Source: Bagarius yarrelli (lineage: Eukaryota; Chordata; Actinopteri; Siluriformes; Sisoridae). From it: 64,000 nt of DNA. Under the pieces are notes generated by a model, which was given only the letters and a program-made list of their open reading frames with translations, did not search any database and had not been told where the DNA came from. The position numbers and the translations under genes were made by a program. The stretch lies in contig VCAZ01000178.1 in assembly GCA_005784505.1 (NCBI GenBank), positions 517,551-581,550 of the forward strand. The letters are read 5' to 3'. Shown here piece after piece: positions 28,722-42,979 of the stretch; within the stretch, counting starts at the first letter, position 1, and every line of letters starts with the position of its first letter.

Positions 28722-31700
28722 TATTATATATATATAAACTACGACCAATGCTCTTGAGGTCAAATGCAGAAATTTTAGTTCATGTTGTCATGACCTTGTG
28801 ATTAGACTATTGTAATGCTTTACAGGATGCTTGCTCTGCACGCCTAATAAACAAGCTCCAGCTGGTCCAAAATGCAGCAGCTAGAGTTCTTACTAGAACC
28901 AAAAAGTATGATCATATTATCCTGGTTCTGTCAACACTGCACTGGCTCCCTATTAAATATCAAATAGATTTTAATTACTTATAAAGCCCTAAATGGTTTA
29001 GCACCTCAGTGAGCTCCTATGCTATTATAGTCCTCCGTGTCCGCTGCGCTCTAAGGACTTAGGCAATTTGATAATACCTAGAATAACAAAATCAACTGCA
29101 GGTAGCAGATCCTTTTCTTATCTAGCGCCTAAACTTTGGAATAATTTACCCTTCACTGTTCGGGAGGCAGACACTCTCTGTCAGTTTAAAAGAGACATCT
29201 CTTTAACCTGGCCCACACATAATACACACATTTTTATTATTAAAATCTATTAAAGGATTGTCAGGCTGCAATAGTCAGGTCAACCGGAACCGGAACACCT
29301 CCAGTAACACACAATATGGCATCTACACTAACATACATCTGTTCTTTGTTATTCCGAGCTCCATGTCGCCACCATCACCTGAAGATAATAAGGCAGTTTC
29401 CCAGTGATCTCTTGACTTATAAACGTCCATCTGGACAAGACCACTCTGCTGCAGCATGAGTAACCTACTGGTTTATCTGGTCAGAGGAGAACTGACCCCC
29501 GATTGAGCCTGGTTTCACCCAAGGTTTTTCCCCATCGATGGAGTTTTGGTTCCTTGCTGCTGTTGCCTCTGGCTTGCTTAGTTGGTTGCCTCCAACGTTT
29601 TTGGACCGTTGGAGGCAACCAGATTACCCAGAGTAAACCCACACAAACATAGGGAGAACATGCAAACTCCACACAGAAAGGCCTCGAACCCGGGACCTCC
29701 TAGCTGTGACTTGCTGCAACAGTGCTAACCAATATGCCACCATGCTGCCTTGCAACCTCCAAATGTACACTACAACTGCAACTGTGCCAAACCTCTACAC
29801 TACAATCGCAACTGTGCCACGTACATCATCTGGAGCAGTTCAGAATTAATATTTATCTAATAACATGACAAGCCAACGGTACCACTTGTCAGCACTGGTC
29901 TGGAAGTGGCGAACAAACCCTCTTCCGGGGGTGAGACAAGCTAGTTATCTTTGGGGTTAGCCGAACTCTCCTCACGATTTCCAACCTGTCTGGAAAAGTC
30001 TGCCTTTGAAAACGTATTTTTAAGTATGCCTGAGACCAAGTTAATTTTTCCCTCTCAGTCAGCCATTGTGGGCGTAAAAAATCCTATTCAACTTTATTAA
30101 TGTTGCAGATTGGTACAGACATTTTTCACGAATCGAACTTGAATGTTACAGTTTTGCTCTGTTAAACTTATCAGAGGACGAAAAAATGCTGACGTTATTG
30201 TGGGCCAGCTAGCTCTGGGAAGATTAGTTTAACATGGCAGCACACAGAGGCTGAAATCTGATTGGACAAAAAAAGTCGAACATACACATACTGGAACTAG
30301 TGCAGCCAGGAGAAACTCTGCAAAATTAAGAGAATAAACTGTTGAAAGAAAATTAATACAATTACAATTGGAACAAATATTAAAATTTAACTTCTGTTAG
30401 TGTTTAGGCCAGCAGAGAAGACCTTGCTAGTTTTTACTGCCCACCACTGATACCACAAATTCGTTAAAATACTGTTTGTTCATGGCATACCCAAAACATA
30501 AAATTTAACATAAAAACCTTCTTACGGTATTTACCTCCAAATAAAATAAAGTCCAAATTTTGCCTACTGTTATAAAATCTATGCATTTAAATGTAATTCC
30601 ACAACATTTAATGCTGAAATGTCAGAAGCCCTTAATTGTAAGTACTTTAAAAATAAGATCTAACACATGAATATTCTTTAATACAAACCATTCCATTGTA
30701 GCTCTGGCTGTATGTTTAGGGTCATTGTCTTTCCAGGCTTAAGTCTTGTGGCCTCCAGTAGGTTTACTTCCAAAATTTCCCTGTATTTAGCTCCATCTAT
30801 CTTCTCATCAACTCTGACCAGCTTCCCTGTCCCTGCTAAAGAAAAGCATCTCCACAAATGCTTCCACTATCATGTTTTACATGGGAGTAGGAGCCTAATC
30901 TGACCAAAGCACCCTCTTCCACATGTTTGCTGTGTCCCCTACATGGCTTGTGGCAAACTACAAATGGGACTTATTATGTCTTTCTTTCAACAATAGCTTT
31001 CTTCTTGCCACTCTTTCCATAAAGGCCAGATTTGTGGAGTACACGACTTACAGTTGTCCTGTGGACAGATTCTCCTACCTGAGCTGTGGATTTCTGCAGC
31101 TCCTCCAAAGTGACCATGGGTTTCTTGGCTGCTTTTCTGACCACTTTTTCTGACCCCTTCCTGCTCAGTCTGTCAGTCACACACAGGTGAACTCTTAACT
31201 AAGTAGGTGACTTCTGAATCCAATTTATTGCAATAAATTTTTTTGTGTGTGTTTGGCATGGATCTATGAGTGGAAGAAGCAGGTGAGGTCCTGCTCTTCC
31301 AAGCACATATTTCCAACGCGCAAGCAGCCATTAACATTGTTGCTAAAAAAACAAGCACTGATTATCATTGATACCAATATGCAATAATGATTAGCATTGT
31401 TTTCAGTGACAAATTTCATAATTTCCAATTACCAGCTGCTGATTACCTTTGCGCCCAATAACCAATCACTGATTTTCGTCGCTCCCAATAACGAAATACT
31501 AATTACAATCAATCTCGAAGAAAAGACAACATCATTTATCACCACTTTTTTCAAAGACCATTGATTCCAATGACCAACTTCTTATTCCTGCTGACAACAT
31601 TCTTTACTACAGAGCTATACAAATTAAATTATACTAAATACAAATCTTCACTGTTCTTAACATTTAATGATCTCCAATCTGCAGCTTGCATGTACAATGT

Positions 31701-34700
31701 ACAATGTTGATTAAACAAAAAAAAAACTATTACACTACTGTAAAATCTGTGTATTATAAGAACTAAAAATGCGGAAAGGATGTGTTAGCACGTGACATAA
31801 TCCAAGAAGCACAAGATAAGTAAAACAGTAAGTAAGTTAGGCATTGTACATATAAGACTGTTTTAAAGGTGACCTGCCACCCTGTGTTGCCATGTGAAGT
31901 TGCCTCTAGGGCAGTTCATGTGCATGTAATGATTAAATTAATGCCATGAAGTGAGATTGACCCAAAAATAAAAAGACAAATGTAACATGTTGGAAGTGGT
32001 ATCACAGTGGTTAGACTTAGACTTGGCTTAGTTGTTTGCACTGTTGCCACAAAGCAAGAAGGTCTGTATCCCCTGCAGAGTTCTGTGTGGAGTTTAAATG
32101 TTCTCCCCGTGTTTTTGTTGATTTATTCCAATTTGGCCATAAGAGTCAATGTGAGTATGTGTGGTTGTTTGTCTGTATGTTTCCCTGTGATGGACTGGCG
32201 ATTTGTCCAGGGTGACCTGTGCTTTTCACCCAATGACAGCTGGGATAGACTTCAGCAGATCCCTGTGACCCTGATTAGGAGTAAGCGGTTATACAGTATA
32301 CATCTCAACAATCAGTATTAAGAAAAAGGTGAATATTTTTGTCACTCATTTTTTACACATACAGATATTACAAATATTTCAAGCCTTTATTTCCTAAAAT
32401 TTTGATGATTATGGCTTACAGATAACAGAAACCCCTAAATTCAGTGTCTCAGAAAATTAGAATATTAATAAAAAAACTATGTTCATTTCTATACACTCAA
32501 TGTTTGGTTGGGCCTCCTTTTGCATGAATTACTGCATCAACGTGGTGTGGCTTGGCGGCAAACAGCCTGTGGCACTGCTCAGGTGTAATGAAAGCCCGGG
32601 TTGCTTTGTCTTTAGGTCATCTGCATTGTTGGGTCTGGTGTCTCTCATTTTCCTCTTGACAATACTCCATAGATTCTCTATGAGGTTCAGGTCAAGTGAA
32701 TTTGCTGGCCAATCAAGCACAGTAACACCATGGTCATTGAATCAGCTTTTGGTACCTTTGGCAGTATGGACAGGTGCCAGGTACTACAAGAAAAATAAAA
32801 TCAGCATCTCCATAAAGCTTTGTCTCAAAATTAGAATATTGTGAAAAAATTCAATATTTAAAAGTCATGGTGTCATATTGAACTTTTTCACAATATTCTA
32901 ATTTTGAGACACAGAATTTAAGGGTTTTTATTATCTGTAAGCCATATTTACTAAAATTTCAAGAAATAAGGGCTTGAAATATTTCACTGAATATTTAATT
33001 AATCTATATAATACATGGGTTTTACTTTCTGAAATGAGTGAAATATTCACACATTTTGTGATATTCTAATTTTTTTTTGAGATGAAAATTTTCCTCTGCT
33101 ATAGATTTAATTTCTGATGATTCTGATAATTTCATACATTATAATAAGATATTGTTTATTTGTTTAGCCAAAATATTATTTGTGAGTTTAGGCACTGATC
33201 AATATTTAATAGGGAGCCACTGATTCATCTTCTATACCAGCTTATTCCCTAATTAGGGGAACTGCTGGAGCCTATCCCAGCCGTCTCTGAAAGCGCGGAA
33301 GGCAGAAGGGGGAACACCCTGGACAGGTTGCCAGTCTATCACAGGGCCACCACACACTCACACTCACTCCTAAGGGCAATTTAGAATCAACAATCATACA
33401 TGTTTTTGGACTGTGGGAGGAAACCAGAGTACCCAAAGTAAACCCCTGCAAGCCCATGCATACTCCACACAAAAAAGCCCCTGCCCAGGAATCGAATCTG
33501 TGTCCTTCTTGCTGTGAGGCAACAGTTCTAACCACATTTGGTAAAAACTTCTACTAAAATAAAATATGGCCAGTAATAAAACAGTGACAAACTCAGAGAT
33601 TATAATGCCTTAGATAAAGATTGATCTAAGGAATGAGGATGAAGCATTTGAGATCTAAAACATATGCAAAAAGTTTTACAAGGTGAAATAATTAGAACAC
33701 AGAGCAAGATCAAAAATACGTAGCAAAAAAATAAATGAAATAATAACAAAATCATTAATAAGATTAAACAGGAAAAAGCTGTAGGCAAAAGCCAGGACAT
33801 ATACTAGTGTATATAAATAGGTGTGGCAAGTGTCAGGTTTAAATAGGAGTTATTAATGAGTTAACAGCAACAGACAGTTGAGATTAAGGAGTATGATGTG
33901 TAAAAACAAAACTCAGTAAATAAGCAAATTATGATAGAATAGACAAAAATTGGTAATATTAGTTATTGAGTTTTTTAGGTAGGAGGAAAAAGGGAGGGTT
34001 GACAACTGACATTTTAGTATAGTTAATCTATCTATCCCTTCATCCTGCTGCTCTATTACTGACGAACATCAAGATACACTAAACAGCCAAACAGAGAAAA
34101 ACCAGTTAACCCTAAAGCTACTGATAATGTTCTAGCAACGACCACACAGTGGAACACGGAGGCCTGCCAGCAGGTATGAAATCAGTCCAAAGTTGTCATG
34201 TTCTAACATTTCCTTTTGCACCGATGCAGAAAGAATCGAAAGGTTGCATATGTCCGTTCTTATTTCTAACGCTTTACACATGAATTTTTCAATCACCAAA
34301 TATACTGTATATATTATTCTCTATATTTTTTAGTATGTATTTATGTGTCTAGAATTTGGGTTATACACCACATTAGGACTGTTCTGTTATGCATTCTCAA
34401 GTATTTTTTTAAATAATAATAATAATACAAACCCTTCAATTCAATTCATTGTCCAAGGTACGTGTACAGAGCCAATGAAATGCATTTTTTGCATATCCCA
34501 TCTTAGTAAGTTGGGGTCAGGGCGCAGGGTCAGCTATGATGCAGCGCCCCTGGAGCAGGAGGGGTCTTGCTCAAGGACCCGACAGTGGTTGACTTGCCGG
34601 AGGTGGGGCTTGAATCCAGGTGTTTCTGGTCTTCAGATTAACAACTCAGCACCTTAACCATTTGAGCCACCCTGCCCCCCTAAAACTTAGTGTATTAAAT

Positions 34701-34953
34701 ATAAAGATAAAGAAAAAATTAAGGTGATTGCAATATTAAGATCTTTTACTAAAATTTTCCCATTTATAACAGTTAAAAGGCAATTGATGTTAAAATATGA
34801 TGCTTTTTCGGAAAAAAATTGGCACCTGCCAATGGCACTAGTAAACGCTAACGACCCTATCTCTACACACAGCCTTGTCGTGAGCTTTGTATGATGCGAA
34901 TGTGTGCATTGATGCATTTTTTCTGTGGGTGTTTTCGTGTGTGAGAGAGATAA

Positions 34954-34996
<43 letters not shown>

Positions 34997-35451
34997 GGCA
35001 AAGTAAAGATAGATACAGGAAAAAAAATGCTGGAGGCATGTTCTGTCCATTCCCTGCTTGAAATCAGTATTTGCAGAGTAAAGCCCTGATAGAAACTAGA
35101 CTACTACTAAAAAGAAATATGTGTAGATCACAGCTTACACAACTATGCATGCGCGTGACTGTCTGTATGTGTGATGAAAAGAGAGAAAGAGAGAGAGAAA
35201 AAGAAAGATTGAATTTAAATGTGAAGGTATTTTTGTTCTTGTGTGGGAAGAACACACTGGATGTACGGCAATTATAAAGAAAACAAGAATAACAAAGGCA
35301 TGTGGAGGTATTCTGTACACTGGGGGCAGGGAAGAGGATTAATCTAAAGGGTATAGAAAAGCCTCAGCTGCTATTCCAATGGGCTTTAGAAGAACAGCTG
35401 TATACTGCAACCTTCTGCACTATGAGACAAACTGTAATATTAGACAAAAAC

Positions 35452-35526
<75 letters not shown>

Positions 35527-35594
35527 GTGAAGGACGAAATCAGAAAAGGAGGGGAATAAAGAGAGAGCAAAGCAAACAAACAAGGACAGAACAA

Positions 35595-35655
<61 letters not shown>

Positions 35656-38600
35656 CTCTATTCTAAAACCTCTACTTTGCCATATACAGTGAAACAACCC
35701 TGGAAACACCAAGTGGAGAAGCGGTCTAGAAGCCATGCGAGGTAAGTGCTAAGAGTCATGTCATGACTTAGGATTAACAGTTATTATATTTTCAGGATAA
35801 TGGTAACAATCTACAGAGGTAGTAGATAACTGATGAGCAGTAAGGGATTGGGGATGTATGACTCAAATTAAATAATAATAGATAAAGGGGTTACAGACTA
35901 AAGTGCTTCTTTGGCCATTGTAATGTAAGCGCGTGAATTTTAGTTACATTTCATGAATGACACAGGGATGTAAGTACAAAGCTATAATTAGATAGATTAA
36001 GCTGTGACTAACTGCAATGGGAGTTTTTACATAATGTGTTGTGATGCTGAATATGCCATTTTCTGCCTTGCATCTGTTCATGAAATATGGGAAAATGAAA
36101 GCTATGATTGGAATCGTTCGAGTACTATCCGTTTGGGTTTCTCTTTCTTGAAAAAAAAAGATTTTAAACTGAGAAACTTTCTAAAGAAACACAGAAATAC
36201 ATCAGTTCCTCAAACGTATCATGGGAAACCGCACCTGACTGATCAGGATATAAAAATAATCTATAGTTCACAAAGCAACAAGGGAAATTTTGAACAAAGT
36301 AATTGAAACAAGACATTCGCACTAGGCACTTGACTGTCTATTTGCTCTTTAATTCCAGCTAGGTTCTTTACAAAGGTGATCATATGACTGATTACAGTTC
36401 GCATCGTAGATCCTACCAGTGTCATATCATGTTGCTGTAATTTGATCTGGGTACATCTGGTATTCTTTGTGCTTCTTGTTTGCAGAAGTGCTTTGAACCA
36501 CAGTGTACTCTTGGTGCATGCTATTAATACAACCAGCATGTGAGAAAAATATTTTTCAAAGAGCCAGCAACACATGCAGGATACACTAGGAAAACGCTAT
36601 TGTTATAACGTTATTGTTTTCATGTCATATTTTTGGGTGGTAGTGTCCTTAAACTAGGGAAAAGTTGTTAAGTTCAGTGGTTAAGTTGCTAACCGGGAGG
36701 TCGTTTCCCAGCGCCAATGAGCTACCACTGCCTGGCCCCTGAGCAAGGCCTTTAATCCCCAGTTGCTCAGTTGTATAAAAAGAGATAAATGTTAGTCGCC
36801 GTGGCATAAATGCAAATGTAATTTACAGTTAGCAATAAAGCAAGTGTCCTTTCCTTAATTGTATTTCTGACATATTTGTTGAAAACAGTAAGAAAAATAT
36901 TTTCTTTTTTTCTGTAGGGGGATTGTTCCTGATACTGTTAGTAGTCCAGACTGTCTCCTCCTGCCCAAAGGAATGCTGGTGTGACAGTCATGCCAAAGTG
37001 GTGAACTGCAGAGGACGAGGCCTGTATGACATTCCACACAAGCTCCATCCAGACACTTTGGAGCTACATCTTCAGGACAACCACATACGAGGTCTCGGCT
37101 CCATGTCTTTTCGTGAAACTCCCTATCTTAGAGTTTTGGACCTGGCCAACAACAGCATCACTATGATTTCTCCAAGTGCCCTACTAGGACTTAGGAGCTT
37201 AAAGGCTTTAATTCTGGCCAACAACTCTATCCGGGAACTGGATCGCCGTTTATTAGGCTCAATACGCAATCTAACCCACTTGGACCTGTCCCACAACAAC
37301 ATAGCTGTGCTGCCCATAGCGCTAGCTGATAGTTTTCACCATCTTACCCACTTTTCATTGCATTATAACAGACTAATGAAGCTAGATCGCATCCATCTGG
37401 ATGCTCTTGGGAACCTGCGGATGTTTCATCTAAACAATAATCCCTGGAAGTGCGACTGCCACATGATAGGGTTTAAGCTATGGTTGGAAACGTTCACTTT
37501 TAAAGGTAAGGAATTAGGCTAAGAAATCAGTAATCTGGATTATGTATTCCTACAGCTACAGAAGCAATATTTCTACATAGGTTTTTAAAGGGGGGTCTTT
37601 TGATTTGTTATCTGACTATTTAACAAAATGGGCAAATTAAAAAGGACCAAATTATTGAACTTTGAGGTGCAACAGTAGACATCCAAATGGGGTTTTTTTT
37701 TTTCCAAAACCAGATACTGAGGCACAAAATCACCAAAACTGGACGAGATTTTCTATTGTATTTTTATGCTTTCTAAAAAACAAATTGTTTGTAATACAGA
37801 TGTACACATTTTGTAAATTTTGTAAATCTATAGTAATCGTATTACCAAATCATATAACCAAAATGATATTATATAAGCATAGTATTTACTGTAGTTTATA
37901 GTCACAATTAAAAACGACATTAATCCACTTTGTCATCCACTCACCAAACATGCACTATTTTCCAACAACGGCAAAAAGAACTAGTGCAGATCTATTTTTG
38001 GGCAAGCCTGAGGTGCAGGTAGAATCAGATCAAACTGCATCAAATTAGACTACACACACACACTCACACACACACACGCACACAACCAATCACTCCAAAT
38101 TATCTTCAAGAATTTTAGTTCTGTCGACAGCCATGCTTAAAAAGCCTGATTAAATGACACCCCAGTGAATACAACTATGAAAAGATATAACTGACCACTA
38201 AACATAAACAACAACTTCTGGAACAATGGGGCAGTGGTGGCTCAAATGGTTAAGGTGCTGAGTTGCTGATCGGAAGACAGGTTCAAGCACCACCGGTAGT
38301 AACAAAGAGAGAGCGGTGAAGATGTTGATGAAGGGAGGATGGGGTGTATGAATAATAACGTATGTTTAAAATGCTGTAGAAGCGTAGCACGCCAGATGGA
38401 TTAACACAGCTAAATATGTTTTCTAATTACACAGGCAAAATTAAGCACTGTCACAAATATATTTTTCTAAAGATATACAAGAACAGCTGTTTCTATTGTT
38501 GACAAAACAAAGAGAAACCGAGATATGCCGCACACATTTTTAAATTAACCTTGAATTTTTTTGGACCCTTTTTGGACCCTTGTGTAAATTTTTGGTCTGG

Positions 38601-41600
38601 TGGTCAATCCATGTGTGATCGTCCACCCTTACAGATTGTGGGCTGTATAATTAAATAAATGTTAAGACCTGATCAGATAATATATTACTGTAATGAGCTA
38701 AGCTTATTTTGGGACAAGTAACATTTCTGAAGCTAGATCAGAACAACTAAAGCAATCCCGGTTGTTTATAGCACTAACCTCACAGGCTGGTCTGATAGTC
38801 CATAACTTCATCTACCTTTCCTTTTACCATTACTTTAGAACAGGGTAAATCTGGACTCATCAGACCACATGCCAATTTTTAAGTATACTCTTTTGTCCTA
38901 ATTCCTTATTTATTTTGACTGTGCGTGTGTAAATGTTGGTGGTTTAGTGTTTACACTGTTTCCTTACAGCAAGAAGGTCTCAGGTTCGCATTCCCTGCAG
39001 GGGTCTTTCTGTGTGGAGTTTGCATGTTCTCCCTGTGTGTTTACTCCGAGTACTCCAGTTTCCTCCCACAGTCCAAAAACATGTGTTAGAATAATTGGTA
39101 ATTTTGAATTGCCCATAGGAGTGAGTGTGAGCGTGTGTGGTTGTTTGTCTGTATTTGGCCCTGTTATGCTGACCTGTCCAGGTTGACCCCTGTTTTTTCA
39201 CAGAATGACAGATTGGATAGACTCCAGCAGATCCCCGTAACCCTTATTAGCAATAAGCCTCTATATACAATAAATGAATAAATGGATGGATGTGTAAATG
39301 ATATTACTTTTCCTATTACAGATAGTTCTAGCCTTTTGTTAAATATGTCATATTAGATTTGTAACATATATTAGCAACAGAATCATCAACCAATCAAATT
39401 TTGACATTCAGCACCAGCATGCCGCCTAGGTTTAGCGGCATGCCTGGTGTTACCACTGGTGTTTTCTCAGGAAATGAAAGTGAATTTTAATGAAAACAAA
39501 ACTGCAGTTACCGCCATGGCTACACTAGATATTGTTGTCGATCTACTTACAATATAACTACAATATTTGAAACCACATACTGATGCTATTACAACAGCAT
39601 GACTTCATAGTAAAAGAGTCTGGGCGCTGAATTAACCTGCCTGCAGTCCAGATCAGGCAAGAATGAAACCAAATTTCAACACCTTACATTTACATTAACA
39701 GCATTTAGCAGACGCCATTATCCAGAGCGACTTACATTTATCTATTTTATACAACTACGTAATTGGGGGTTAAGGGCCTTGCTCAGGGACCCAGCAGTGG
39801 TGGCTTGGTGGAGCCTAAAATTTAATCCACAATCTTTGGATTAGTAGTCGAACATCTTAACCATGAACCATCACTTCCCCATTAGCTTTTATATTAGTGT
39901 TTAGGCATTTTCTGAATTGCTTTATATTCAGTGCTATTTAACTTATTACAGGTTAGGCACAGCACCAAATTTGATTCCTGTAGGTAGAATCAGACCTTAA
40001 AAAAAGGGCATTTCTTGAGATTTAAAGATTGCAGTGCATTATTTTTGATGGTCTTAAATTGCTCTTATTTAGTCTGGAATTAAAGAAATTATTCCTGAAA
40101 CTTAGAGGAGTTTAAAGGCCATTGCCCAATCATGCTATTTGTTCATTCGTTTATTCAACTAATCAACCCTGAGTTTCCCTTCCAATATTTGTTTTCAATT
40201 TTGCATCTTTTTTCTGTTAATATTTTATAATTACTAATGAACAATGGCTAAAATGATTAATTAGCCAGTTAAGACAAATCAAGCAAACCCTCGCATGAGC
40301 AAATTAGACTAGTACAGCAAAGCATCGGCGGCCTGTTGCTGTTGATTTTAGTGCATATTACAAAAAGGTCTGTCTTGGCACTGAAGCATTTGAACAAAAA
40401 TGTGGCTATGTGCGTACAACCAGATGAAGCCATGAGATATAATCTGTAATTGTATTACAAAGGGAAACATTTCCTGAACTTTCCAGAAAGAGAACAACGC
40501 AGATACTGAAAAATAAATTTCGATTAAATAATGTTATTTACATTATGTTATAACAGCACATAAAATAGATAAAAATGTATAAAAATAATGTTCGATTATG
40601 TGATGTTTTGATTAAATTTTGCTTATAGTTTTGACTGTTTGGTCAGGGCCAGCAAGGCCTTCTCTGTAGGCCTAAACACTATCAGAAGCTGACCTTTGAC
40701 ATCTACAACCTAAATTCTAATATTTGTTGCATTAAATTATATTCATTTATTCTAGACAGTTTATTCTCTTCATTTTGTAGCGTTTCTCTCGGCTGTACTG
40801 CTTCCAGTATGTGTATGTTCAATTTTTTGTTTAATCAGATTTTAGTTTCTATGTGCTACCATGTTAATATAATCTGCCAAAGCCTTCAGAATCAGTAGTG
40901 CTGGCCTATGTAATGTAAACTATATTAGCAGTGGCAGATTGCAAAATGGTTAATATTATTAAAGATTGGTTAAAAAAACGATCAGATTTTTTAAACATGC
41001 CTCCCGAATCCTGCTAGCTGGGGCACAATGGCATCAGCATTTTTCTGTCCTCTGATTAGTTGAACAGAGTAAATTCTTACAGTCTCCAGACTAGCAAAAC
41101 ACATCTGTACAGTTAAATTAGACTTTTTACACCCACAATGGCTGATGGAGGAGGAGAAATTACTGACAAGCCTGACAGTTCTGACAAAAACAGTAGTAAG
41201 CGAAGGCTGCTACTGTTATTAATACTACGATTATTGTTAAGAATAATTTTTTAATCTAAATTTACTTACTTTTACACGTTATTGCAGCTGCATGAAACAA
41301 CACTCTGGAGCTAAAGTACATGATTAGGCTTTCAATTTAAAGTACATGAAATCATTTTCCACTTGCTTAAGTAACACTTTACTGTGAAGGTCCCGATATG
41401 CCTTTAAGCTCTATAAACTGATCTACTTTAATCTTATTTACAGACATGTTTTAAATTGTTCTTTTATTGCTCTACTGAGGATAGTGAATTGTATGTGTGG
41501 TCTCCAAAGCCCAATATTTTATACAAAGTTCCTGTCACAAAGTAATAAATATTGATTACTGTTTAATGTGCACATGCAGTTGCAACCAAATTAGACCAGT

Positions 41601-42948
41601 GTGGCAATAAGGTCTTCTAAATAATTGAATCCAGTAACACGTGACAGTGACTCAACTATCACATTCACGCACAGAGTTTCACACTTCAAAGCTATTTTTG
41701 CCACCTAGCAAACCACATGGTTCTGGAAACAAGTACAAGATTGGATGTTGTTGTTTTTGGATCTCTGTTTTTTGTTCAGTTTTGTGGGGTTATTTTTATG
41801 TGTGTTATGATTAATGTGTTTTCTTTTTATTAAAAATTAAGGATATATTAGCTAACTTTGATTTGAAAAAAAATACTAATCAAGGATAAGCTCAGTGATA
41901 ATATTTAGGACTGGTAATCTGAAGATTGTGGTTGTATTCCCAGTACCACTACTGCCTGCCACTGCTGGGCCTCTGAGCCTTAACCTCATAACTGCTCAGC
42001 TGTACAAGTAGGATACATTTTGCACAGAATTATTAATATACGTGGAAAGTGGTAGCACAGTGGTTAAGGTGTTGTATTGCTAATTGGAGGATCAGGATTT
42101 GATTTCCAGCACCAATAAGTTGCCACTGTTGGGCCCCTAGACTAGGCCCTTAACCTCTAATTGCTCAGATGTATAAATGAGATAAATGTAAGTCACTCTG
42201 GATAAGGACATCATCTGCCAAATGTCATAAATGTAAATATACAAAGTATTTTTTCCATCTTTCTATCCCCTCTAGGTGGCAGAGTAGACAGCGTCCCATG
42301 CCATGATCCACCCTCCATGCGTGACCGTGACCTCCGCCACGTGCCCTACGAGCTCTTCCACACTTGCATGAGCACCAGTTACAGCTATCTGTTTGCCAAC
42401 ATCCAGCACATGGAAAGACAGCAGCGGTTGCTTCGAGGCATCTCATACCCAACCATGGATGCTCCGCTTGATCAGGAACCAGAGTGCGAACCCAAACTGA
42501 AAGCACGACCTATTAACCTGCGTCATGCCATAGCTACAGTGATTATTACCGGCATTGTGTGTGGAATTGTATGTCTCATGATGCTGGTTGCTGCTGTGTA
42601 CGGGTGTGCCTATGCTGCCATCATGGCTAAATACCAGCGGGAGCTGAAGAAACAGGAAGAAAAAGCTGGAAGTATAGAGAAAGACAAAACGGACAGGGAT
42701 GGGGAGAAAGAGCTGCTAGAAAATGCAATTGCCTGAAATGAGTGAATGAGAAAGTGATAGAGAGAGAAAGAAAGATGCAATAAAGCTCATACCTTACCCA
42801 GGGATATTATAAAGCCACGCCTCTTGCATGGCTATTGTAAAATAAAGCTGCACAGATATTCATATAATTTATAACATCTACTGCAATATTTTCTCAGATG
42901 GACAAACAGATTTTTTTTACCTGCTCCATTTTGTCATCTTTCATATTT

Positions 42949-42979
<31 letters not shown>

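Larger units (their letters stand above)
27796..30449. mobile_element. hAT-type transposon with nested SINE and L2 insertions
   Basis: Ends are perfect 11-bp inverted repeats (CAGTGGTGGGC at 27796-27806; its complement at 30439-30449). Flanks ATACCACC (27788-27795) and ATACCACA (30450-30457) match at 7 of 8 bases, a hAT-like 8-bp target duplication. Element sequence occupies about 27796-27990 and 29740-30449. The middle holds a SINE, an L2 fragment and a second SINE. No transposase frame seen. Related pieces lie at 40.64-41.2 and 63.1-63.55 kb. Confidence 0.8.
37506..42275. other. lrtm1: lrtm1 intron 2
   Basis: GT...AG intron of 4.77 kb. Contains SINE pieces at 38.2, 38.9, 39.7 and 41.9-42.24 kb and a hAT fragment at 40.64-41.2 kb; the rest is AT-rich with nothing recognised. 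Confidence 0.9.

Noticed and set aside
28501..29260. Reverse transcriptase fragments as a host or defence gene (retron-like system)
   Set aside because: Motif order, the NAAARVL block and the 3' tail identify a broken L2 LINE in a vertebrate intron.
34687..35255. Several Ser/Leu- or Arg/Glu-repeat open frames
   Set aside because: They are translations of (GA)n microsatellites and have no family similarity.
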